Shown here piece by piece: positions 1 through 7,068 of a DNA stretch of 25,401 nucleotides. Numbering within the stretch: position 1 is the stretch's first letter; every line of letters begins with the position of its first letter. Location of the stretch: assembly GCA_964508715.1 (NCBI GenBank), contig CAZDUX010000032.1:1-25401 (forward strand). The letters run 5' to 3'. The position numbers were made by a program, and so were the translations under genes. Origin of the DNA: JAKALX01 sp964508715 (GTDB taxonomy: Bacteria; Chloroflexota; Dehalococcoidia; Tepidiformales; Tepidiformaceae). The notes beneath the pieces were generated by a model that made no database searches, was not told where the DNA came from, and saw only the letters and a list, made by a program, of their open reading frames with translations.

Positions 1-164
1 CCGTGCTCAAAGTGCTCTCGCCACCGTCAAAGACTCTTCGGTGCCACTACACTAGTTCTTCTTGAACGCCGGGTCTTGATCGGTCCGGGCCATCAATGAC
101 CACGTCTCGCAAACGTACTGAGAAACGGTGCCGGAACGATTCTGTGTCCAACCGCTCCATGCCG

Positions 165-190
165 AGCACGTGCTGTGGAGACGTTTCCAC
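165..190. promoter_or_regulatory. Two adjacent palindromes upstream of the DUF2905 gene
   Basis: AGCACGTGCT at 165-174 is a perfect 10-bp palindrome. It is followed directly by GTGGAGACGTTTCCAC at 175-190, a 16-bp palindrome with one mismatched pair. They end 33 bases before the ATG at 224, so a bound protein would cover the region around -35 if transcription begins at that ATG. Operator function is inference from position and symmetry. The rest of 1-223 shows no convincing gene on either strand. Confidence 0.3.
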
Positions 191-211
191 ATTGGCATGG
201 CAGAGTGGCGA

Positions 212-217
212 TAGCAT
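212..217 (+). promoter_or_regulatory. Candidate -10 box for a leaderless transcript
   Basis: TAGCAT fits the TAnnnT form of a -10 element and lies exactly six bases before the ATG at 224. No Shine-Dalgarno sequence fits between them, so transcription may begin at the start codon. No good -35 hexamer is visible. Confidence 0.35.
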
Positions 218-223
218 GAAGCG

Positions 224-445
224 ATGGACGCGCGTTCGGCCGGGTTGCTGATCGTTGGGCTCGGGGTGGCGGCGGTGGTGGTTGGGCTGGTGGTCATGAC
301 CGGGGCGCTGTCGTGGTTCGGGCGATTGCCGGGCGACATCCGGATTTCGAATGGGAACACGCGGTTCTTCATCCCGATCACGACGATGATCCTGCTCTCG
401 GTGGTGGTGAGCGTCGTATCGTTCATCGTGCGGCGGTTCCTGTAG
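224..445 (+). CDS. DUF2905-family small membrane protein
   Basis: A 73-residue protein with two hydrophobic segments, at about residues 6-28 and 48-70. They are separated by a short polar loop containing GRLPGDIRI, followed by the run FIPITTMILLSVV. This arrangement is the hallmark of the DUF2905 family of tiny bacterial inner-membrane proteins, whose biochemical role is unknown. The length is normal for the family. The ATG is preceded by a TAnnnT box at leaderless spacing rather than by a ribosome binding site. The next gene starts 9 bases after the stop, so the two are probably cotranscribed. Family assignment is firm; no function can be given. Confidence 0.88.
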   Translation: MDARSAGLLIVGLGVAAVVVGLVVMTGALSWFGRLPGDIRISNGNTRFFIPITTMILLSVVVSVVSFIVRRFL

Positions 446-454
446 GCTGGATCC

Positions 455-1225
455 ATGTTCAATGACGTGAGCGTGAAGCCCGACTACACGAGCCTCGACC
501 TGCCGGAGCCGCCGCCGGAGCGGCCCTACGTGCTCCTCAACATGGTAATGTCGGCCGATGGCAAGGTGGTCATCGAGGGGACGGAGCAGGGGATCGGTTC
601 GAAGACGGACCAGCGGCTGATGCGTGAACTTCGTGTGAACGCGGACGTGGTGCTGAACGGCGCAAATACGCTGCGGGCGAGTGGGACATCGTCGCGGCTG
701 GGTGATCCCGCACTGGAGCAGATACGGATGGACCGGGGGAAGCCGCGCTATCCCATTGCGGCCGTGTGGTCGCGCTCGGGGAATCTCCCGCTCGACCGGA
801 TCTTCTTCACGGCCGATGACTTTCCGGCGATCGTCTACCTCTCGGCAGCCGCTCCCAGGGAGCGGGTCGCTGCGCTTGCGGCAACGGGAAGGCCCTACTA
901 CCAGGTGCCGGCGACAGCGGCAGGTGGGTCCGACGACCTGCCGGCGATGCTCGCGCATATGCGACACGAACTCGCGGCGAAGGTGTTGCTTCTCGAAGGT
1001 GGGCCGACAACGAACGCCCAGTTTTTCGCGCGGGGGCTCATCGATGAGTTCTTCCTCACACTGGGGCCTGTAATCGTTGGCGGTAAGGATACGCTCACCG
1101 CGGTCGAGGGCCCGGCGGCATTCCCGAAGGAGTTGGTGAAGCGGCTGGCGCTGGTTTCCGTCGTCCCCAACCCGGCGACTGGCGAGGTGTACCTGCGTTA
1201 CCAGGTTCGGAAGGAAGGGCATTGA
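455..1225 (+). CDS. RibD C-terminal/dihydrofolate reductase-like reductase
   Basis: A 256-residue cytoplasmic protein consisting of a single RibD C-terminal (dihydrofolate-reductase-fold) domain. Family marks are RPYVLLNMVMSADGKV at about residues 23-38, the GSKTDQRLMRELRVNADVVLNG stretch from about residue 48, and the LEGGP nucleotide-binding turn at about 180-184. The family uses NAD(P)H to reduce pteridine- or pyrimidine-like substrates, and in RibD the riboflavin intermediate. There is no N-terminal deaminase domain, and no other riboflavin gene lies nearby, so a role in riboflavin synthesis cannot be assumed. The gene is probably cotranscribed with the DUF2905 gene. Its stop lies 9 bases from the stop of the convergent permease. 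Confidence 0.85.
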   Translation: MFNDVSVKPDYTSLDLPEPPPERPYVLLNMVMSADGKVVIEGTEQGIGSKTDQRLMRELRVNADVVLNGANTLRASGTSSRLGDPALEQIRMDRGKPRYPIAAVWSRSGNLPLDRIFFTADDFPAIVYLSAAAPRERVAALAATGRPYYQVPATAAGGSDDLPAMLAHMRHELAAKVLLLEGGPTTNAQFFARGLIDEFFLTLGPVIVGGKDTLTAVEGPAAFPKELVKRLALVSVVPNPATGEVYLRYQVRKEGH

Positions 1226-1234
1226 GAGCCGGCC

Positions 1235-2479
1235 TCACGCCGTTAGCGTGGCGGCGAGGATGGCTGTGGCGACTGCGGCCAGTGTTGGGAAGAAGGCACG
1301 GCGGGCATAGTCGCCCGGGCCGAACGTGAGGCCGTGGGCACGGCTGAGATTGAGCCAGAAGACAGTGCTGAGTGAACCAACCATCGTGAAATTTGCACCG
1401 ATGGTGCAACCAATGAGTGTGCCCGTGACGAGACCGTCGCGATTACCGGACACGGACTCGATGGCGACGGCGAGGAGGAGTGCAGCCGGCCAGTTGTTGA
1501 GCAGGTTTGAAACGAAGGCAGCGATCAGTGCGGAGCCGGCAATGGTCACAAGCGGTGGTGCATCGGCGATCAGGCCGAGCACTGAGGCGAGCCAGTTGAG
1601 GGAGCCAGCCTCGGAGACGCTCTCGGCGAGCAGCAGCAGGCTTGCGACGAAGATCAGGAGCCCGGGAGAGAAGTGCCTGTGATAGGGTGCGCGGTTGCCG
1701 CCGAGGGCCAGCACCAGTGCCAGGAGCATGACCCCGCCTCCGAGGGTGACGAGGCCCAGGGGAATGCCCCTGACCGCTGCCGTGACGTAGGCAGCGCCGA
1801 GAACCGGAACGAGCAGGAGTGCCGGGAACTCCAGTGCTCGTCGTCCCGAACGGCGAATATCGCGGCTCGGGGGTAGCTGCGGCCGGGATGGACCGGGTAT
1901 CCGTGCGAGCATGACGACCGAGAGCGCTATAACGCCGGCGAGCGCGGCCGGGAGGATGTGGACTGAGTAGTCGCGGAATGTGAGGCCAAAGCGTTCGTAG
2001 AAGAGCAGGTTGACCGGGTTTGAGACGGGCAGGATGAGGCTTGCGCCATCGGCCATGAAGGTGATGCCAAATGCAGCAGTTGTCAGGTCGCGACCGGTGA
2101 GGCCCAGGGCGAGGATGGCCGGCGTAAGGATGAGTGGGGTGGCATCGTTCGAGAAGATCGCGGTTATGGTCGCTCCGGCGAAGAGGGCTGCCGCAAGCCG
2201 CGGCCGGCCGGAGGAGGTTCGCCGCAGTAAGCGAGCAAGGCGTGCATAGAGTCCCGACGCCTCGGCGCCCGCGGCGAGGAGCATGAGGCCAAGAAAGAAC
2301 GCCTCGATTGACCAGCTTTCCGCAATCGTCGCGAGACCATTGCGCAGGCCGAGGGGACCGAGGAGCCAGGCGGCAAGCCCGCCAGTGAGCGCGACATGCC
2401 AGTCTCTCGCACCGAAGGGGCGGAGATAGAGAGCGGCAACGGTGAGGGTGAGGACCGCGCCGAGGAGGACTGGCTGCAC
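1235..2479 (-). CDS. ArsB/SLC13-type (ion transporter superfamily) permease
   Basis: A polytopic membrane protein, very hydrophobic throughout, with roughly ten to twelve membrane segments. The motif FSNDATPLILTP (about residues 109-120) and the later SNPVN (about 153-157) are typical of the ArsB/NhaD/SLC13 transporters, which move arsenite, sodium/protons or organic anions. The frame stays open to a GTG at 2548 without a ribosome site. I chose GTG 2479 because GGAG lies nine bases before it, because hydrophobic sequence begins right after it, and because the longer version would run through the uvrA LexA box and promoter. From 2479 the protein has 414 residues, a normal size. No ars genes are nearby, so the substrate is unknown. 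Confidence 0.82.
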   Translation of the reverse strand: MQPVLLGAVLTLTVAALYLRPFGARDWHVALTGGLAAWLLGPLGLRNGLATIAESWSIEAFFLGLMLLAAGAEASGLYARLARLLRRTSSGRPRLAAALFAGATITAIFSNDATPLILTPAILALGLTGRDLTTAAFGITFMADGASLILPVSNPVNLLFYERFGLTFRDYSVHILPAALAGVIALSVVMLARIPGPSRPQLPPSRDIRRSGRRALEFPALLLVPVLGAAYVTAAVRGIPLGLVTLGGGVMLLALVLALGGNRAPYHRHFSPGLLIFVASLLLLAESVSEAGSLNWLASVLGLIADAPPLVTIAGSALIAAFVSNLLNNWPAALLLAVAIESVSGNRDGLVTGTLIGCTIGANFTMVGSLSTVFWLNLSRAHGLTFGPGDYARRAFFPTLAAVATAILAATLTA

Positions 2480-2516
2480 GCGAGTATTCTCCGTGGAAGT
2501 TACCCCTATGGGCCGC

Positions 2517-2532
2517 TCGAACATGCGTTCGA
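2517..2532. promoter_or_regulatory. LexA (SOS) box upstream of uvrA
   Basis: TCGAACATGCGTTCGA has perfect 6-bp arms around ATGC and matches the Gram-positive-type LexA consensus CGAAC-RNRY-GTTCG at every position. It lies about 100 bases before the uvrA start, in the -35 region of a candidate promoter. The same LexA consensus has been reported for Dehalococcoides, a Chloroflexota relative. Repression of uvrA by LexA is therefore a strong inference. Confidence 0.8.
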
Positions 2533-2539
2533 TTTCTGC

Positions 2540-2545
2540 TATGCT
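2540..2545 (+). promoter_or_regulatory. Candidate -10 box of the uvrA promoter
   Basis: TATGCT lies 17 bases downstream of TCGAAC (2517-2522), which would be a weak -35 buried in the LexA box. This would place transcription start near 2552 and give a leader of about 80 bases before the uvrA GTG at 2632. Confidence 0.45.
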
Positions 2546-2631
2546 CACTCGCGCCGGGGGCTGCTGCCTCTACACTGGATCTGTGCCACCGTTCTGGGCG
2601 GCAATCGATAATCGTCAATCGGAAATCGTCT

Positions 2632-5600
2632 GTGCCACTCGACCACATCCTCGTTCGCGGTGCTCGCGAACATAACCTCAAGAATATCGATGTCCGGATT
2701 CCGCGAGACCAGTTGGTTGTCATAACGGGTCTTTCCGGGTCGGGGAAATCGTCACTCGCGTTCGACACGATCTATGCCGAGGGACAGCGGCGGTACGTCG
2801 AATCGCTGTCGGCGTATGCGCGCCAGTTCCTCGGGCTCATGGAAAAGCCGGATGTCGACCATATCGATGGGCTCTCGCCCGCCATCTCGATCGACCAGAA
2901 ATCGACCTCGAACAATCCGCGTTCGACGGTCGGGACAGTGACCGAGATCTACGATTACATGCGGCTGCTGTGGGCGAGGGTCGGCCGGCCGCACTGCCCG
3001 AACTGTGGGCGGCCGATCGAGCGGCAGACCGTTCAACAGATCGTCGATGCAACGCTCGCATACCCGCCGGGTTCGCGGCTGTTGTTGCTTGCGCCAGTGG
3101 CCCGAGCGAAAAAGGGCGAGCACGCAGGCGTGTTCGACGAGGCACGGCGGGCGGGTTTCGTACGAATCCGCATCAATGGAGAAGTGCGGGACCTCGATGA
3201 GGAGATCGTGCTCGACAAGAAGAAGCGGCACGACATCGATGTGATTGTGGACCGCCTGGTCGTTCCTGATCCCGGGAGCGACTCGAGTGCGGCAAGCCGG
3301 ATCGCCGACTCTGTTGAGACAGCGCTGAAGGTCGGCCAGGGCGTGATGATTGTCGCGTTGGCCAACGCATCCGGTCCTGATTCTGAGCGAATCTTCAGTG
3401 AGCACTTCTCGTGCCCGTACGATGGCACCTCGATCGGCGAGATCGAGCCCCGGACGTTCTCGTTCAACAGCCCGCATGGTGCCTGCCCGGTGTGCACAGG
3501 GCTCGGGGTCGAGATGCAGGTGGACCCGTCGCTCGTTATCCCCGACCGGACGAAGTCGCTCGCGGATGGTGCCGTGGAGCCGTGGTCGAAGTCGCCGAGT
3601 GTGGCCGGCTGGTACATGCGGCAGCTCGAGGCTGTGGCCGAGTACATGGGGTTCAGTGTCGATGAGCCGGTGAAGAACCTCGAACAGAAGCAACTCGACG
3701 CAGTGCTCTTCGGGACGGGTGAGGAGAAGCTGCCGCTCCGATTCACGAACCAGTACGGCCGGACGCAAACCTACGACACGAAGTTCGAAGGGGTGGTTAC
3801 GAACCTGGCGCGGCGGTACAAGGAAACCGACTCAGACTACGTCCGCACCGATATCGAGAAGTACATGGCCGCGATCCCGTGTGCTGCCTGCAAAGGCCGG
3901 CGGCTACGCGCTGAGGCGCTCAGCGTGCTGATCGATGGGAAGTCTATCGTCGACGTCACGGGCGGAGGGATTAGCGCGACGAAGACATGGGCGGACCACC
4001 TTGCCGGGCCGGAGACGCCGCTCAACCGGCGCGAACAGACGATCGCGTTCCAGATCCTCAAGGAGATCCGGGCACGCCTGGAGTTCCTGCAGGATGTGGG
4101 GCTTGAATACCTGACGCTCGATCGCGTGAGCGGCACACTCTCCGGTGGCGAATCACAACGTATCCGCCTGGCGACCCAGATCGGCTCGGCACTCATGGGG
4201 GTGCTGTACATCTGCGACGAGCCCTCAATCGGTCTGCATCCGATCGATGGAGACCGACTGATCAAGACACTGGAGCGGCTCCGCGACCTCGGAAATACCG
4301 TGCTCATCGTGGAACACGATGAGGCGATGATGCGAGCGGCCGACTGGATCATCGATATGGGCCCCGGTGCGGGCGTTCATGGCGGTCATGTGGTGGCCGA
4401 GGGGAATATCGAGGTCATCAAGGGAAGTGACGGGAGCATTACCGGTGCCTACCTCTCGGGCCGCCGGGAGATCCCGGTGCCGCTGGTGCGGCGCCCGGGC
4501 AATGGCAAGAGCATCTGGGTCCGCGGCGCCCGGGAGAACAACCTCAAGGATGTCGATGTCGAGCTCCCGCTGGGGAAGATGATCGCGGTGACCGGTGTCT
4601 CAGGGTCGGGGAAGTCATCGCTGATCACCGATATCCTCGTGCCGCGGGCGACGCAGGTGCTGCATGGTGCACGCCAGCGCCCGGGGGCCCACGACACAAT
4701 CGAGGGCCTGGAGTTCATCGACAAGATCGTCGATATCGACCAATCGCCGATTGGGCGGACGCCACGCTCAAACCCAGCGACCTATACGGGAACGTTCACA
4801 CTGATCCGCGAGATGTTTGCCTCGGTGCCTGAGGCGAAAGCGCGCGGCTATAAGGCCGGCCGCTTCAGCTTCAACGTGAAGGGGGGACGCTGCGAGGAGT
4901 GCGCAGGTGACGGCTACAAGGTCGTCGAGATGCAATTCCTGCCAGACGTGACGGTGCCGTGCGAGGTCTGCCATGGCCAGCGCTACAACCGGGAGGCCCT
5001 GGAGATCCTGTTCCGTGGCAAGAACATCGCCGAAGTGCTCGATATGACCGTCTCCGAGGCGGTGGAGTTCTTCGAGCGGTTCCCGCGGGTCAAGCGAATC
5101 CTGGATACGCTCGAAGCGACGGGCCTCGGTTACATCAAGATCGGGCAGCCAGCGACGACACTGTCGGGCGGTGAGGCACAACGCATCAAGCTCGCGAGTG
5201 AACTCTCGCGCCGGTCCACCGGGCGCACGCTCTACATTCTCGATGAGCCAACGACGGGCCTCTCATTCCAGGACGTGGCGCACCTGCTCAACGTGCTCCA
5301 ACGGCTGGCCGACGCGGGAAACACCGTGCTCGTCATCGAACACCACCTCGACGTGATTAAAGCGGCCGACTACATCATCGATCTTGGGCCGCTTGGTGGA
5401 GACCGCGGCGGTACGGTGGTGGCGACGGGATCGCCGGAGCAGGTGGCGCTTCACCCAACGAGCTTCACCGGCCAGTACCTGAGACCGATACTCCAGGCGG
5501 CGGGGACCATCGCTGGAGCCGCCACGCCGGTGCTCGCGGGGGCCACCGTGGGTGAGCGGCGTGCTGCCGGATCCAATGGCAGGGTGAGCGTGACGGAGGC

Positions 5601-5787
5601 CGCGGCGGATGCCGCTGCTGCGAGCATCGGCGCGCGAATTGAACGCGAATCGGCTCCGGCGGAACCGCGGCCACAAACGAAGGCGGCGGCAAAACGTGCT
5701 CGGCAGGCTGCCAATCCCCGGAAAGAGACCGCCAGCGAAAGGAACCTGCGGGAAAAGCGAGAGGCCGAGACCGCCGGCAGCGAGTAG
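2632..5787 (+). CDS. uvrA: UvrA, excinuclease ABC subunit A
   Basis: UvrA is the dimeric ATPase that recognises damaged DNA and loads UvrB in nucleotide excision repair. The 1,051-residue protein starts with the classic IxVRGAREHNLKNID segment. It has two ABC ATPase modules: Walker A GLSGSGKS at 33-40 with signature LSGGESQRIRL near 503, and Walker A GVSGSGKS at 655-662 with LSGGEAQRIKL near 844. The C-terminal zinc finger is intact (C754, C757, C777, C780). The first finger reads C261-P-Y-D264 with C285/C288, lacking one cysteine, as I recall also for actinobacterial UvrA. The second D-loop region reads TTGLSF, where histidine is usual in place of serine 878. A tail of about 100 Ala/Arg/Glu-rich residues follows the normal end. 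The start is GTG with a weak GGAAA upstream. A LexA box lies upstream. Confidence 0.97.
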   Translation: MPLDHILVRGAREHNLKNIDVRIPRDQLVVITGLSGSGKSSLAFDTIYAEGQRRYVESLSAYARQFLGLMEKPDVDHIDGLSPAISIDQKSTSNNPRSTVGTVTEIYDYMRLLWARVGRPHCPNCGRPIERQTVQQIVDATLAYPPGSRLLLLAPVARAKKGEHAGVFDEARRAGFVRIRINGEVRDLDEEIVLDKKKRHDIDVIVDRLVVPDPGSDSSAASRIADSVETALKVGQGVMIVALANASGPDSERIFSEHFSCPYDGTSIGEIEPRTFSFNSPHGACPVCTGLGVEMQVDPSLVIPDRTKSLADGAVEPWSKSPSVAGWYMRQLEAVAEYMGFSVDEPVKNLEQKQLDAVLFGTGEEKLPLRFTNQYGRTQTYDTKFEGVVTNLARRYKETDSDYVRTDIEKYMAAIPCAACKGRRLRAEALSVLIDGKSIVDVTGGGISATKTWADHLAGPETPLNRREQTIAFQILKEIRARLEFLQDVGLEYLTLDRVSGTLSGGESQRIRLATQIGSALMGVLYICDEPSIGLHPIDGDRLIKTLERLRDLGNTVLIVEHDEAMMRAADWIIDMGPGAGVHGGHVVAEGNIEVIKGSDGSITGAYLSGRREIPVPLVRRPGNGKSIWVRGARENNLKDVDVELPLGKMIAVTGVSGSGKSSLITDILVPRATQVLHGARQRPGAHDTIEGLEFIDKIVDIDQSPIGRTPRSNPATYTGTFTLIREMFASVPEAKARGYKAGRFSFNVKGGRCEECAGDGYKVVEMQFLPDVTVPCEVCHGQRYNREALEILFRGKNIAEVLDMTVSEAVEFFERFPRVKRILDTLEATGLGYIKIGQPATTLSGGEAQRIKLASELSRRSTGRTLYILDEPTTGLSFQDVAHLLNVLQRLADAGNTVLVIEHHLDVIKAADYIIDLGPLGGDRGGTVVATGSPEQVALHPTSFTGQYLRPILQAAGTIAGAATPVLAGATVGERRAAGSNGRVSVTEAAADAAAASIGARIERESAPAEPRPQTKAAAKRARQAANPRKETASERNLREKREAETAGSE

Positions 5788-5811
5788 CCAGCCGCCTTGT
5801 TGAGCTGAGGG

Positions 5812-6558
5812 CTACGAAGCCAGGAGATTCCGGCCGCGCTCGTTGAGCGCCTGGAGTGCGGAGACCATGTCCTGGACAAAGCGGTGCTGGCTCTGGCCAA
5901 GATCGCAGAACCTGGCACGGACCTCGAACAACCGGCCGGTCGGGCGGCAAGCGATGACGTCGCAGGGCAGGCGGATGCCGTCGCGGCCATGGATGAACAC
6001 GTCGATCCGGCCGTCGATGGCGTGGTCAGCGGAGAGCCGCATGCCGCCCGACGAGATGTCGAGGAGACGGGCATCGGCGAGTTCATTGCCATTGGCAGAG
6101 GTGACCTGCACGCGCATGGATGTTTCGAAGCGCGGAAAGACGCGACGTTCGATAAAACGCCAGGGCGACAGCAGTTGCACACGGATGCCCGCCATCCCGC
6201 TCGCGGCGACTACGATCGCTTCGGCGGCGAACCGCGAGTCGCCCCGCAGGACGACGAGCACCACGCGGTCACGACGTTCGAACGCCCGTCCGGGGACACC
6301 CTCCATCGAGATATCCAGGGCAGCACCATTCGCAAGTGGCTGCTGGATGACAGCGTGGAGGACCGCCCGGCTACCATCACGGGGTAAGAGCAGAACCATT
6401 TCGCCCGGCGCCAACGGCGGTTCCATGATTTGACTATCGGCAAAAACCCTGTATTCCGGGTGGCCGCTGGGTAGCTGGTGGGTGAACCGGGGGTGGATGG
6501 CCTGCTCAATGGCCACCTGCCTCTGCAGAGCAGCATCGTCCTGCAGCCGATCCAGCAA
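5812..6558 (-). CDS. PilZ-domain cyclic-di-GMP-binding protein
   Basis: A cytoplasmic protein of about 248 residues. The C-terminal half is a PilZ domain with both c-di-GMP motifs: R139-x-x-x-R143 (within ERRVFPR) and D167-x-S169-x-x-G172 (DISSGG). The N-terminal half, about residues 40-130, resembles the YcgR-like beta-barrel that precedes PilZ in flagellar-brake proteins; this part is inference. Binding of c-di-GMP is well supported; the output target is not known and no motility genes are nearby. The longest frame starts at a TTG (6558) without a clear ribosome site. A GTG at 6516 is an alternative. The stop lies 24 bases from the uvrA stop (convergent), and the gene is divergent from the thioesterase. 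Confidence 0.85.
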   Translation of the reverse strand: MLDRLQDDAALQRQVAIEQAIHPRFTHQLPSGHPEYRVFADSQIMEPPLAPGEMVLLLPRDGSRAVLHAVIQQPLANGAALDISMEGVPGRAFERRDRVVLVVLRGDSRFAAEAIVVAASGMAGIRVQLLSPWRFIERRVFPRFETSMRVQVTSANGNELADARLLDISSGGMRLSADHAIDGRIDVFIHGRDGIRLPCDVIACRPTGRLFEVRARFCDLGQSQHRFVQDMVSALQALNERGRNLLAS

Positions 6559-6563
6559 GACCG

Positions 6564-6569
6564 TAGAAT
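6564..6569 (+). promoter_or_regulatory. Candidate -10 box for the thioesterase gene
   Basis: TAGAAT lies 25 bases before the proposed GTG start at 6595, inside the short gap between the divergent PilZ and thioesterase genes. No clear -35 is visible. Confidence 0.3.
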
Positions 6570-6594
6570 CGAGTCCGTCGAAAGAAGGTGCCAG

Positions 6595-7011
6595 GTGCCG
6601 AAGGTGACTGAAGTCCGGGAGCGCGTGCGTTCGCTGGACACCGACTCACAGGGAATTGTGAACAATACCAAGTACTTCGAGCTCTTCCAGGATGCACGGC
6701 TCGACCATCTCATGGCTATTCGGAACCCGGATGACCCCTGGACACTTGGGCCTGACAGTTCGTTCGTGCTGGCATCGACAACCTGCAACTACAAGAACTC
6801 TCTTCGTCATCGGGACGAGATAGTGACCCGCGCGTGGACAGCCGAGGTGCGAACGCGAAGTTTCGTGTTGGGCTACGATGTGCGGCTCATCGACGGGACT
6901 GTAGTTGCAGATGGGTCGTCGGTCCAGGTTTGGATCAATGCCCGGGGTGAGGCTACCCCACTGCCTGATCCTGTTCGTCGTAGCCTGGAAGCATCGCTAA
7001 CCGATAGCTAA
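6595..7011 (+). CDS. Hotdog-fold acyl-CoA thioesterase (4HBT family)
   Basis: A 138-residue single hotdog domain that should hydrolyse an acyl-CoA thioester. The N-terminal segment RSLDTDSQGIVNNTKYFE is the 4-hydroxybenzoyl-CoA thioesterase family signature, and D17 (D-S-Q-G-I-V) is the expected catalytic acid. The frame is open further upstream, but I chose GTG 6595. GAAGG sits six bases before it, the sequence before it looks non-coding, and a longer version would overlap the divergent PilZ gene. The real substrate cannot be read from the sequence. Several acyl-CoA enzymes in the window make a fatty or aromatic acyl-CoA plausible. Confidence 0.85.
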   Translation: MPKVTEVRERVRSLDTDSQGIVNNTKYFELFQDARLDHLMAIRNPDDPWTLGPDSSFVLASTTCNYKNSLRHRDEIVTRAWTAEVRTRSFVLGYDVRLIDGTVVADGSSVQVWINARGEATPLPDPVRRSLEASLTDS

Positions 7012-7014
7012 AGG

Positions 7015-7051
7015 GCTGGCATTCGCACGGCCTTCACGCGCGAATGCCAGC
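7015..7051. terminator. Hairpin between convergent genes
   Basis: GCTGGCATTCGC (7015-7026) pairs perfectly with GCGAATGCCAGC (7040-7051) around a 13-base loop. It lies between the stops of the thioesterase (plus) and the AhpD-like gene (minus). The stem reads the same on both strands and could end both transcripts. There is no good U-tract, so an intrinsic terminator is likely but not certain. Confidence 0.6.
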
Positions 7052-7068
7052 TGGTTTCGAGGTCCTGG

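Noticed and set aside
52..462. A 136-residue minus-strand frame that includes the otherwise empty 1-223 region
   Set aside because: Most of it is antisense to the DUF2905 gene, and the remainder is rich in Ser, Thr and Trp with no recognisable motif or ribosome site.
47..1222. A 391-residue open frame on the minus strand
   Set aside because: It lies antisense to the DUF2905 and RibD-C genes. Its composition is Arg/His/Pro-rich without any domain, typical of a shadow frame in high-GC DNA.
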